Below, in pieces: positions 1 to 7,926 of a stretch of 13,258 nt of DNA. The position numbers and the translations under genes were made by a program. The DNA is from Spartobacteria bacterium (GTDB taxonomy: Bacteria > Verrucomicrobiota > Verrucomicrobiae > Chthoniobacterales > UBA6821). The stretch's first letter is position 1; each line of letters begins with the position of its first letter. Below the pieces are notes generated by a model, which saw nothing but the letters and a program-made list of their open reading frames with translations, did not search any database and had not been told where the DNA came from. The stretch lies in contig PLEU01000154.1 in assembly GCA_003136515.1 (NCBI GenBank), positions 1 to 13,258 on the forward strand, given 5' to 3'.

Positions 1-2164
1 GGGGGAGTCGTCCTGCGGGGTTGTAATCTCCAAATAGAACGTCGGTAATAGCCTGACCTCCTTCTTCTCCAGGATACCAAGATTCCACGATGGCAGGCAC
101 ATGTGATTCTGCCCAGTTAACTGACATGGCGCTTCCGTTCATGAGGACGCAGACAACCGGTTTGCCGGTGGTTGCCACCGCCTCCAGTAGCTGCTGCTGC
201 ACCGCAGGGAGATCCATTGTCGTGCGGTCGCCGCCCATCGGGGTTCCCTCTTCTCCTTCAATGATGGAAGAGATTCCTCCGACAAAAACGACGACATCGG
301 CGCTCTTGGCTGCGGCAATGGCATCAGAGAAGGGAGCCTGGTTGGCCTCGAGCCAAGACAATGAAATTTCAGCTCCACGATCTTCCTGGAAATACTCCAG
401 TTTGATCGGAACGCTTTCACCAGCCTTCAGGGGCACTGCAACCAGTTTTGTTTCAGCCTGGTGGACTCCCCAATCATCAATGACGCTCTGGTTGTTAACA
501 AAGAGGCGGAATCCGTCATCGCCCCGAACGGCAAAGATGTAGTTTCCATCCCTGGTAGCCGTCACGTTGCCGGTCCATCGGACGCTGTAGTGATCATGAT
601 TCAGGCCCGGTGGTGGCGTGATGGACCAATTAAAATTCACCGTGTCGTCTTGGCGGGTGAGAACCGGGAGCCCCTGGAAATTTTCATTGGAGAAATATTC
701 CCCTTTGAGGCCCGGTTTTCCGTCGCTCTTCAGTGCAGTCGATGGGATCGGGGCCGGGGTCAGTTGATCCATATCGGTGAGGTTGCATCCTTTGACATAT
801 TCTAGCTTAATGCCTGCCGCCTCCGCACGTTGCTGAAGCGCTTCCAGCGGGGTGACAAATTTAGACGAAGTGCTCGGGCGACCCGCCCAGGCCTGCAATG
901 GGTAGTTGCCTCCCATGCTGCAAAGGTTGTCGGCGTTGGGGCCAATGAGAGCAATGGAGTGAATGTTGGTGCTGAGGGGGAGGAGATTGCCATCATTCTT
1001 GAGCAAGACCATCGACTCCTGCGCCGCTTTGAGTGCCAGTAGGCGATGCGGAGCGTTATCGATGACATTCTCAGAAATATTGCTGTAAGGAACCATCGAT
1101 GGTGGATCAAACATTCCGGTCTTCATCCGCGCTGTGAAAAGGCGTTTCAGGGAAACATTTACCTGATCTTCGGTCACAAGACCTTCTTTCACCGCTTCCG
1201 GCAGGGCATCATACTCATGGTAGAAGGTCATGTCGCACCCATTATTGACAGCCGCAGCGGCAGCCTCGGCCATTGATTTGACATAGAAATGCCCCTTGTT
1301 CGAATCACCGCTAAAAATGTCCTTCACGGCACCAAAGTCGGAAATGACATAGCCCTTGAAGCCCCACTCACCGCGCAGTTTTTGCTTAACAAGAATCGGG
1401 TTCGCACTATCCGGAACCCCATAAAGTGCGCTGTAGGCAGTCATAACAGATTCAGCATGTCCATCGCGTACGGCGGCTTCAAATGCAGGGAGATAGGTGT
1501 CGTTTAGATCGTAGAGAGAAGGGTTAGCATTGAAACCATGGCGTTCTGATTCCGGCCCACTGTGGACGGCAAAATGTTTCGGGGTGGAGATCAGCTTCAG
1601 GTATTTGGGGTCGTACCCCTGCATCTCCTTCACGTAGGTTACTCCGAATTGCGCGGTGAGGTAGGGATCCTCTCCGTAAGTTTCTGGACCACGGCCCCAG
1701 CGGGGGTCGCGGAAGATATTAATGTTCGGTGCAAAATAGGTCAGGCCATGGGCATGCTCCGAATCAACCTGTCCCTTGTTGGCCCAGTTGTACCAAGCAC
1801 GGGCTTCATCCGAGATAGCATGAGCCACATTGGTTTCCAAGGAGAGATCGAAGCTGCTGGCCAAGCCGATTGGCATGGGGAAGGTCGTTGCTTTGGTCGT
1901 CCAGAGACCATGCAGTCCTTCACTCCACCATTCATAGGCTGGAAGGCCCAGTCGTGGAATGGCTGGAGCTCCGTTCATCATCTGACCTGCCTTCTCCTCC
2001 AGAGTCATACGGGAGACAATGTCATCCACGCGAGTGGAAATGGGTAGATTTGGATTCCAGAACGGGATATTAGTCTGTGCGCTTGCACTGCAGCTTACTG
2101 AAAGAAGGAGTCCGAAAGTTAACCCGGAGAGGGCAAGTGCCGAGATTGAGTGGAGCATTTTCAT
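1..2164 (-). CDS. Secreted GH3 beta-glycosidase (beta-xylosidase/beta-glucosidase type) with inserted PA14 domain, 3' end cut by window edge
   Basis: Glycoside hydrolase family 3, hydrolysing terminal beta-linked glucose or xylose from oligosaccharides outside the cytoplasm. The frame is open from an ATG at 2164 to the left edge (721 codons seen, no stop). Residues 1-30 form a Sec signal peptide, hydrophobic core SALALSGLTFGLLL with probable cleavage after SASA. The GH3 N-terminal barrel follows: NIFRDPRWGRGPETYGEDPY (149-168), KHFAVHSGPESERHGF (196-211), and the nucleophile in GYVISDFGAV, Asp276. The GH3 C-terminal domain starts near 375 (SMVLLKNDGNLLPL) and is interrupted by a PA14 module (about 485-607: LKGEYFSNENFQG, DDGFRLFVNNQSVIDDW). 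It resumes with EGEEGTPMGGDRTTMDLP (636-653), which carries the likely acid/base Glu. The FnIII-like tail usual in the family would lie off the edge. DPRWGRGPETYGEDP and the KHFAVHSGPE block recall bacterial beta-xylosidases, but the substrate cannot be fixed from sequence. It is the last visible gene of the minus-strand set, 92 bp after the hydrolase. There is no Shine-Dalgarno; GCCTCC precedes the ATG. Family is very certain. Confidence 0.95.
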   Translation of the reverse strand, partial: MKMLHSISALALSGLTFGLLLSVSCSASAQTNIPFWNPNLPISTRVDDIVSRMTLEEKAGQMMNGAPAIPRLGLPAYEWWSEGLHGLWTTKATTFPMPIGLASSFDLSLETNVAHAISDEARAWYNWANKGQVDSEHAHGLTYFAPNINIFRDPRWGRGPETYGEDPYLTAQFGVTYVKEMQGYDPKYLKLISTPKHFAVHSGPESERHGFNANPSLYDLNDTYLPAFEAAVRDGHAESVMTAYSALYGVPDSANPILVKQKLRGEWGFKGYVISDFGAVKDIFSGDSNKGHFYVKSMAEAAAAAVNNGCDMTFYHEYDALPEAVKEGLVTEDQVNVSLKRLFTARMKTGMFDPPSMVPYSNISENVIDNAPHRLLALKAAQESMVLLKNDGNLLPLSTNIHSIALIGPNADNLCSMGGNYPLQAWAGRPSTSSKFVTPLEALQQRAEAAGIKLEYVKGCNLTDMDQLTPAPIPSTALKSDGKPGLKGEYFSNENFQGLPVLTRQDDTVNFNWSITPPPGLNHDHYSVRWTGNVTATRDGNYIFAVRGDDGFRLFVNNQSVIDDWGVHQAETKLVAVPLKAGESVPIKLEYFQEDRGAEISLSWLEANQAPFSDAIAAAKSADVVVFVGGISSIIEGEEGTPMGGDRTTMDLPAVQQQLLEAVATTGKPVVCVLMNGSAMSVNWAESHVPAIVESWYPGEEGGQAITDVLFGDYNPAGRLP

Positions 2165-2256
2165 GGAGGCGAATTAGGGGGGGCTTGGGTGGAGAATTGC
2201 TATCTTTATCAGACGGGTGGGGCGGATGGGAATGGTGTATGAGGGGTGGATTGAAT

Positions 2257-3972
2257 TTAAGGGAAAGTCGTTGCTCCGTTAGTCCAATAAGGAGAGGAAA
2301 TATCGGGTGGAACGAGCTGTTCTGGCTTTGGATTACCTCCGAGAAAGAACTCCTGAATCACTTCGGGTGCTGTCTGGACTTTCGGCTCATTTGGACTTCC
2401 CCATTGGTAGGCACCCATACGGATACGCACAGGCATCTTAGCTAGAGTGGGAATGGGTGTGAAGAAAAGGGTCTTGTTATCCTCACTGAGGGTAGCTGGA
2501 CCCGAAATGACGAAGAACTGCACGGGAAGCCCAGAGCTTGCCGTAGCCCTTAAGGCTATTGATTTTGCATTAGCAGGCTGATTTGGAATTTGAGGAAAAT
2601 CTATTGTTTGTGCAGTTCCTTCGGTGAGGTGATTGCTGATGAAGGGGTGGATTGGACGATCCGCCGAGCGGTATTCTACATTTCCCGGCGACCAAGCCAT
2701 GATGTGTGGTTCCCAAGGCTGTGACTGACGACTGAGATTCCCTCGATGAGCCCAGATTCGGAAGGTGTCGGGGCCAACCTGTTTGAGTCCACCTGAGCTG
2801 ACTCTATAGAGGATTGGGACGTCGGCATGACCCAGGGGAACTCCACCGTAAAGCAAGGCATGAGGGGATCTGTCAAGATAGACGGCCTTCACTCTGAAGG
2901 TGCCATCGGCGGCAATACTGGGATGGACATCGGCCACGCCGCTGTTGGCGAGCGAAACAGGCTCCCCCTGCTCGTCGAGAGCATTAATCATCTCTGGCTT
3001 CTTATTGATGCGCTGCATGACATAATCATTGATCGCCTCAGCCAGTTCGGTGTCAAAAAACCAGTCGGCCTTCTTCTTGTCTCCCGAATATTGATCGTAA
3101 GGCACGGGATGAAATTCGGCAGTCCCAAGATTCATTGAGTCGGCTAAGGCTCCCATTCCTGCTGTGATAGACTTCAGGGGAACCGGTCCACTCACCGGAG
3201 GATGTTCGGGTAGTCTCGCTGCGACCGCCTTGCGAATGAAGAGGTTGATGATAGGTACCAGATCGGGGTTGCTATTGTAGTGTCCGGCACCCATGTCGGG
3301 AATATTGCCGATGAGTTCCACATCACGACCAGTGGCCTGATTGGATCGTATGCGGAGTATTGTCTCACGATAAGTCTCCCAGCCCTCGCCCCAGTTCGGG
3401 CCACCTACTTCGGCCCATTCCGAGCCGATAGTCAGATAGGGAACATTGGCCGCTGGACCTCCTGTATAGTATCCCTTTAGCGGTATTCCTGCGAAGACAC
3501 GGTCACTCCAGCTGCTGATTCCCCAGACAAACGGAGAGGCTGCCGAATGGGCTATCGGGAGCAATGGAGCATCTGCGATTTCCGAATAGCCCGATTCCCT
3601 AGCAAGATCGGAGAGCACCCTTTCAATATCCTTTTGCCCCTGTTGCCCATTGGGCCAGGGGCCACTGAGGGGAGGTTGTTTGTTGGCGGGTGCGATGGCG
3701 AACCCAGGAAAAATCCAGACAATTCCCAGATCGAGGTCGGCAAGATTCTTCCGGAATTCATCATTCATGAAGAGGTATTCCTCCTGCATGTTGTTAAGTC
3801 CAAGGATCAACCCCCGCACATGTCTGCACCCGGGTGGAATCCAGAGATAGGCCCGGCGATCCTCTCCGCCATAAACCGGAATCGACCACTGATAGACATC
3901 GTCTGCTAATCCCTTCGGAATCAGACTAAGCACGAGCGTGAGGGCTGCGAGTACCGGAGAGAAGAACCTCAT
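2257..3972 (-). CDS. Secreted alpha/beta-hydrolase (putative esterase) with C-terminal Ig-like tail
   Basis: A 571-residue exported protein. I chose the ATG at 3972 because it starts a clear Sec signal peptide (MRFFSPVLAALTLVLSLIPK, then GLADD, cleavage likely after GLA) and lies 37 bp past the glcF stop; a longer in-frame start would sit inside glcF and bury the signal. The hydrolase part covers about 25-250: a strand-rich start (YLWIPPGCRHVRGLILGLNN), a nucleophile-elbow-like PIAHSAASPF with Ser143, and a late His in DMGAGHYNSNPD (His231). The elbow is AHSAA, not textbook GxSxG, so the catalytic assignment is tentative. A middle region (about 265-450) is unassigned. Residues about 455-545 resemble Ig-like repeats of large bacterial surface proteins (SIALRATASSGLPVQFFVIS). 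Between glcF and a GH3 gene on the same strand, it probably deacylates or otherwise trims the glycan or a linked aromatic. The specific reaction is unknown. Confidence 0.82.
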   Translation of the reverse strand: MRFFSPVLAALTLVLSLIPKGLADDVYQWSIPVYGGEDRRAYLWIPPGCRHVRGLILGLNNMQEEYLFMNDEFRKNLADLDLGIVWIFPGFAIAPANKQPPLSGPWPNGQQGQKDIERVLSDLARESGYSEIADAPLLPIAHSAASPFVWGISSWSDRVFAGIPLKGYYTGGPAANVPYLTIGSEWAEVGGPNWGEGWETYRETILRIRSNQATGRDVELIGNIPDMGAGHYNSNPDLVPIINLFIRKAVAARLPEHPPVSGPVPLKSITAGMGALADSMNLGTAEFHPVPYDQYSGDKKKADWFFDTELAEAINDYVMQRINKKPEMINALDEQGEPVSLANSGVADVHPSIAADGTFRVKAVYLDRSPHALLYGGVPLGHADVPILYRVSSGGLKQVGPDTFRIWAHRGNLSRQSQPWEPHIMAWSPGNVEYRSADRPIHPFISNHLTEGTAQTIDFPQIPNQPANAKSIALRATASSGLPVQFFVISGPATLSEDNKTLFFTPIPTLAKMPVRIRMGAYQWGSPNEPKVQTAPEVIQEFFLGGNPKPEQLVPPDISSPYWTNGATTFP

Positions 3973-4009
3973 GAAATCGCTGGGGAGATTGGGGTGGAAA
4001 TTGAAATCT

Positions 4010-5365
4010 TCAGGATGATTTCTCGTTACGATAGGCTTCAGCAAGAAGCGAGACTGGCTGGGAGACTTGCTGACTGCTCCCCTGATTTTTGAGGCCGGTC
4101 TGAAGCTGGAGATGGCAGCCGGGATTGCAGGTAGCGACCGTTGTCGCTCCGGTCTTCTGTACATTGCCGATCTTGCGCTCCTGAAGGATCGCAGCCGTTT
4201 CCGGCTGGGTGATGTTGTAGACCCCTGCGCTGCCGCAGCACCAGTTCGACTCGGGAAGCTCAACCAGTTCCACCCCGGGAATGGCCTTGAGTATCAATCG
4301 TGGCTGACGGGTGATCTTCTGCCCGTGGCAGAGATGGCAGGCCTCGTGATAGGTGACTTTTTGAGGCTCAGCGTTCCCCCGTGGTGCTCGAAAGCCGATC
4401 TCAACCAACCATTCGTTGATATCCTTGATTTTACGGTCCCATTCTACGGCGCGCCCCGCATAAAGCGGGTCTTCTGCCAGTAAGCGCCCATAGGTCTTGA
4501 GATGGGAACCGCATCCGGCGGCGTTGGTGATGATTGCATCGAACGAGAAGGGATCGAAGAGATCGATCATCCGTCGCGCCAGAAGGGCAGCCGTCTCCGC
4601 CTCTCCATTGTGGGCATGGAGTGAACCGCAGCAGGGCTGGACCGGAGGAGTCACCACCTCGCAGTCATTGGCAAGAAGGACATCGACCGTATCCCGGTTT
4701 ACATCGGAGAAGACAAGATCCTGAATACAGCCGGTCAGCACGCCGACGCGGTAACGGGGCTTTGTTCCCCCTGCTGTCTCGGGCTTCTCGATCGGTTTAA
4801 TGACCTGATTGGAAAATTTCGGAAGGACTGTCGGAGCCTGAGGCTCGAGTTCACGCAGTTTGCGGGGAAGGAGACGCGTCAGGCCGAGTCTTCTCACCAG
4901 TGCCTGGGCTCCAGAGGCCTGATGAAGCCAGAGAACTCGCCCGACTAGACGTAGTAGCCTGGGATGAGTGAAAAGGCCCCGGAGTATCACTGAATGGCTG
5001 AACGAGCGCATCGGGGAGGCCGTCACTCCGGAGCGACTGATGTCGGCGCGGGCGACTTCAAAGAGATGGGCATAGTCGACTCCAGCCGGGCAGGCCGTTT
5101 CACAGGCGAGGCATCCTAGGCAGTAAGACATCTCCTCACCAAAGGCAGGAGTGAGTTCCAGCTTCCCGTCGGCAATGGCCCGCATTAGGGCAATACGTCC
5201 GCGGGGACTGTTCTTTTCTAGTTTGGTGATGTCGTAGGTTGGGCAGGTCGGCAGACACATCCCACAGTGCATACATTGCTGGAGCACCGAGTAGTCTAGA
5301 TTGCGAAGCGTCTCCCCCGTAAGGGAGTCCGGGGCATGCGCGGCCTTGGTGACTGTCGTGCTCAC
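4010..5365 (-). CDS. glcF: Glycolate/lactate oxidase iron-sulfur subunit (GlcF family)
   Basis: A 451-residue iron-sulfur protein passing electrons from the flavin subunit to the respiratory chain at the inner face of the membrane. Two ferredoxin-type 4Fe-4S motifs are complete: CMHCGMCLPTCP (Cys31, 34, 37, 41) and CLGCLACETACP (Cys82, 85, 88, 92). Two CCG domains follow (CCGSLHAHNG at 245-254, CCGSAGVYNI at 376-385), each preceded by the usual upstream cysteine (TGCIQD, YHEACHLCHG). Length fits GlcF, somewhat longer than E. coli's roughly 407 residues. The start is GTG at 5365, overlapping the glcD stop by four bases (GTGA), so translation is probably coupled; no Shine-Dalgarno is visible. 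GlcF pairs with GlcD; the third E. coli subunit, GlcE, is absent here. The substrate could be glycolate, D-lactate or another 2-hydroxy acid. Confidence 0.93.
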   Translation of the reverse strand: MSTTVTKAAHAPDSLTGETLRNLDYSVLQQCMHCGMCLPTCPTYDITKLEKNSPRGRIALMRAIADGKLELTPAFGEEMSYCLGCLACETACPAGVDYAHLFEVARADISRSGVTASPMRSFSHSVILRGLFTHPRLLRLVGRVLWLHQASGAQALVRRLGLTRLLPRKLRELEPQAPTVLPKFSNQVIKPIEKPETAGGTKPRYRVGVLTGCIQDLVFSDVNRDTVDVLLANDCEVVTPPVQPCCGSLHAHNGEAETAALLARRMIDLFDPFSFDAIITNAAGCGSHLKTYGRLLAEDPLYAGRAVEWDRKIKDINEWLVEIGFRAPRGNAEPQKVTYHEACHLCHGQKITRQPRLILKAIPGVELVELPESNWCCGSAGVYNITQPETAAILQERKIGNVQKTGATTVATCNPGCHLQLQTGLKNQGSSQQVSQPVSLLAEAYRNEKSS

Positions 5366-6759
5366 GCGGTTGTCGCAGGGTCGAAAATCTTGCCCGGATT
5401 GAGAATTCCCGCTGGGTCAAAGGAACGCTTTATCACGCGCATCACCTCCACATTGAGTTCACCAACGGCTCCCGGAAGGAAAGCTTTCTTAGCCAGCCCT
5501 ACACCGTGTTCTCCTGTGATCGTGCCGCCTAGTTTCACCGCCATGGCAAAAATCTCCTTCATCGCCTCTTCGACGCGATGCATCTGATCGGCATCCTTCT
5601 CATTGGTGAGGAATGTGGGGTGGAGGTTGCCATCCCCCATGTGACCGAAGGTGCCGATATTAAGTCCGTATCGCGCTGCCACATCCTGAATGCATCGCAC
5701 CATCTCTGGCAGGCGGTCGCGAGGCACAGTAGCATCTTCTAGAATGGTCGTCGGCCCGACGCGTGCCAAAGCCGAAAAGGCGGTTCGGCGGGCGGATGCG
5801 AGGGCGGTTGCCTCCTCGGCGGTCGCAGCGGTTGTGACTGAAGTGGCCCCATTGGCTAGAGCGATTTCCTTCATGAAGGCGGCCTCTTCCTCTACGGCCC
5901 CGGGATATCCGTCACTTTCGATCAGAAGCAGGGCCTCCGCATCCCGTGGCAGTCCGATTGCGGCGTAATCCTCGACGCAATTGATCGTAACCCGATCTAG
6001 GAACTCCAGCGTGCAGGGGATTATCTTGGCCGCGATGATTGCAGAGACCGTACGTGCGGCATCTTCCATGTTGCCATAAACGGCCAGCATCGTCTTTCGT
6101 GCTGCAGGGGGGGGGATGAGTTTCAGCAAAACCTTGGTGATCACTCCGAGAGTGCCTTCCGATCCGATAAAGAGATCGCGCAAGCTGTATCCGGCCACAT
6201 CCTTGACACATTTGTTGCCGGTCCACATCACTTCGCCGGTGGGTAGAACGACCTCCAGTCCCATAACATAATTGCGCGTGACACCATATTTCAGCCCCCG
6301 GAGGCCGCCGGAGTTTTCAGCAACATTGCCGCCGATTGTAGAAATCTTCATCGATCCGGGATCGGGAGGGTAGAAAAGTCCTGCTTGAGATGCTGCCTCG
6401 GCGATCTGGGCGGTTATTACCCCCGCCTCTGCCAGCAGAGTTAGGTTGGCCAGATCAAGTTCCAAGATACGGTTCATCCGGGAGAGGCAGAGAACAATAC
6501 ATCCCGGGGTGGGGAGGCTGCCGCCACTCAGGCCTGTTCCCGAGCCGCGCGTGACAACAGCAATACCCTTCTTCATGGCAAAACGAAGCACGGCCGCAAC
6601 ATGTTCGTTCGTTTCGGCAAAGACCACTACGCCAGGCACCTGCTGGAGGGCGGCGGTTCCATCGTAGGAATAGGCGAAAAGTTCCTCCGCCTCGGAGCGG
6701 ACGTCAAGACCGGCGATGGCGGCTTGGAGTTCGGCGCGAAGGGTTGAGGAGTCGCTCAT
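5362..6759 (-). CDS. glcD: FAD-linked 2-hydroxy-acid oxidase subunit (GlcD family)
   Basis: A 465-residue flavoprotein of the VAO/PCMH fold that oxidises glycolate, D-lactate or a related 2-hydroxy acid to the 2-keto acid. FAD-binding elements are clear: VVTRGSGTGLSGGSLPTPG (69-87), PPDPGSMKISTIGGNVAENS (131-150) and GGLRGLKYGVTRNYVMGLE. The C-terminal catalytic domain carries FGHMGDGNLHPTF, the histidine-rich metal/substrate motif of this family, and GEHGVGLAKK, ending in DPAGILNPGKIF, the standard terminus. The ATG at 6759 overlaps the kinase stop by one base (TAATG) and matches the usual GlcD N-terminus; a 25-residue longer frame lies inside the kinase gene. Coupling to the kinase and to glcF (GTGA) argues for one transcript and one pathway, with the oxidase finishing a hydroxy acid made downstream of the aldolase (inference). 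A plain D-lactate dehydrogenase is the main alternative. Confidence 0.94.
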   Translation of the reverse strand: MSDSSTLRAELQAAIAGLDVRSEAEELFAYSYDGTAALQQVPGVVVFAETNEHVAAVLRFAMKKGIAVVTRGSGTGLSGGSLPTPGCIVLCLSRMNRILELDLANLTLLAEAGVITAQIAEAASQAGLFYPPDPGSMKISTIGGNVAENSGGLRGLKYGVTRNYVMGLEVVLPTGEVMWTGNKCVKDVAGYSLRDLFIGSEGTLGVITKVLLKLIPPPAARKTMLAVYGNMEDAARTVSAIIAAKIIPCTLEFLDRVTINCVEDYAAIGLPRDAEALLLIESDGYPGAVEEEAAFMKEIALANGATSVTTAATAEEATALASARRTAFSALARVGPTTILEDATVPRDRLPEMVRCIQDVAARYGLNIGTFGHMGDGNLHPTFLTNEKDADQMHRVEEAMKEIFAMAVKLGGTITGEHGVGLAKKAFLPGAVGELNVEVMRVIKRSFDPAGILNPGKIFDPATTA

Positions 6760-7808
6760 TAAAAATCGTTCGTTCCCCGGGAAAGTCGCGCGGATTCTTC
6801 CGGAAAGCCACAAGTCTCTGCAAGGGACAGACAATCCTTGAGCGGCTTCATCCCGTTTGATGTGGTCGGATCGCTCAGGGAGGCGGCAGCAGCGCAGATA
6901 CCATAGAGAAGTGTGCGGGCGAGGGGTTCGTTCTCATGCAGGGCAAAGAGCACTCCCGCGCCAAAGGCATCCCCCGCTCCCACAGTGCCACGGATGTATC
7001 CCTCTGGAAGTCGGAGGGAGGATTGATAAGTGGCGTCACCTTCAGGCGTGAAGGCACAGGCACCTTCGGGATAATGAAGAAAAACAGCTTTTCTTACCCC
7101 GGCATTCAGGATGCTGCGGGCAGCGAGAGCAAGATTTTCATAAAGAAGCGTGTCTCCATCGCGAAGCTTGATACCCGTGGTCCGCTCGGCTTCAAATTCG
7201 TTCACGAAGCAGTAATCTACCTCTGGCAGTGCGGCATTGACGATATGGGAGAAGCGATTGGAATCCTCGCTAACGACATCGACCGAAGTCAAGAGTCCCG
7301 CCTTGCGGGCCTTTGCCAGAAGATCATGTGCCACCGTGCGGCCGCTTGCGGTCACTTCATCGAGTCGGTCGAGCAGGAGGAGATAGCCGAGGTGGAATAT
7401 TTTCGCATTGGATACGCCGAAGTCAAAATGCTCCGGCCCGAGCAGGGCATTTGTGCCGCGTTGGTGAAAGAAAGTACGGCGCCCCGATTCCTTCACCGTC
7501 ATCACATCGGTGTAGGATGTCGGAGCTTCCGAAGTCTGATGTAACCCCTCTGACTTGATGCCGACAGCCGCGCACTCCTGGAGAATCCAGGAACCAGCCT
7601 CGTCATGGCCTATGAGACCCGCCGCCTCGAGCGGGAAGGGGGCCTTCATAAGCGCAAGATCCTTGAGGACATTGAAGGGGCCTCCGCCATTGCAGCGCTC
7701 TTCGCTCAGGATATTGGCCAAGGCATCCTGGCCGGGAAAAACATCAATGATTTTGACCTGATCGACGATCCAGTTTCCGCCGGCCAGAATACCGCAGCGT
7801 TCACTCAT
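6759..7808 (-). CDS. PfkB/ribokinase-family carbohydrate kinase
   Basis: A 349-residue cytoplasmic kinase transferring the ATP gamma-phosphate to a sugar or sugar-like alcohol. PfkB hallmarks: CNGGGPFNVLKDLA (39-52), the N-terminal substrate/GG motif; FVNEFEAERTTG (201-212), the NxxE region; and GTVGAGDAFGAG (274-285), the second signature with catalytic base Asp280. The signature normally opens DT; here it opens GT, a small deviation. The C-terminal stretch AAAASLSDPTTSNGM is ordinary for the family. Start is the ATG at 7808 with no Shine-Dalgarno. The stop TAA overlaps the glcD ATG. Upstream lies a 118-bp gap with a strong hairpin that separates it from the dehydrogenase gene. Next to a dehydrogenase and an aldolase, it plausibly phosphorylates an oxidised sugar before cleavage, as IolC and YihV do in their own pathways (analogy only). 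The substrate cannot be read from sequence. Confidence 0.9.
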   Translation of the reverse strand: MSERCGILAGGNWIVDQVKIIDVFPGQDALANILSEERCNGGGPFNVLKDLALMKAPFPLEAAGLIGHDEAGSWILQECAAVGIKSEGLHQTSEAPTSYTDVMTVKESGRRTFFHQRGTNALLGPEHFDFGVSNAKIFHLGYLLLLDRLDEVTASGRTVAHDLLAKARKAGLLTSVDVVSEDSNRFSHIVNAALPEVDYCFVNEFEAERTTGIKLRDGDTLLYENLALAARSILNAGVRKAVFLHYPEGACAFTPEGDATYQSSLRLPEGYIRGTVGAGDAFGAGVLFALHENEPLARTLLYGICAAAASLSDPTTSNGMKPLKDCLSLAETCGFPEESARLSRGTNDF

Positions 7809-7860
7809 GATTGTTCGTTCCGTTAGGGGTAATTTCAGCAGTTGATTAATGCCGACCGAA

Positions 7861-7906
7861 CTTTCAAAAGGGCATGGAATTAATTTATTCCATGCCCTCT
7901 TGAAAG
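7861..7906 (-). repeat. 20-bp inverted repeat forming a strong hairpin between dehydrogenase and kinase genes
   Basis: Arms at 7861-7880 and 7887-7906 are complementary over 20 bp around a 6-base loop. The only non-Watson-Crick position pairs 7868 with 7899; in minus-strand RNA it is a G-U wobble, in plus-strand RNA an A-C mismatch, so the element fits transcription in the direction of the flanking genes. It lies 21 bp after the dehydrogenase stop and about 52 bp before the kinase ATG. No U-tract follows on either strand, so it is not a classic intrinsic terminator. It may be a U-less terminator, a partial attenuator lowering expression of the distal genes, or a processing or stabilising hairpin for the upstream mRNA. 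Confidence 0.85.
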
Positions 7907-7926
7907 AGATCAGTTAAAACCTCTCG

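Noticed and set aside
2078..2164. Lipoprotein signal in the GH3 leader (LLLSVSC)
   Set aside because: Ser at -3 makes a poor lipobox, while SASA followed by Q is a good signal peptidase I site; lipidation stays possible but unsupported.
3973..4263. 97-residue N-terminal extension of the alpha/beta hydrolase frame
   Set aside because: It lies inside glcF in another frame, is Arg/Ser-rich without family character, and would bury a clear signal peptide that starts at 3972.
6760..6834. 25-residue N-terminal extension of glcD
   Set aside because: It lies inside the kinase gene; the ATG at 6759 matches the family N-terminus and gives a TAATG coupling.
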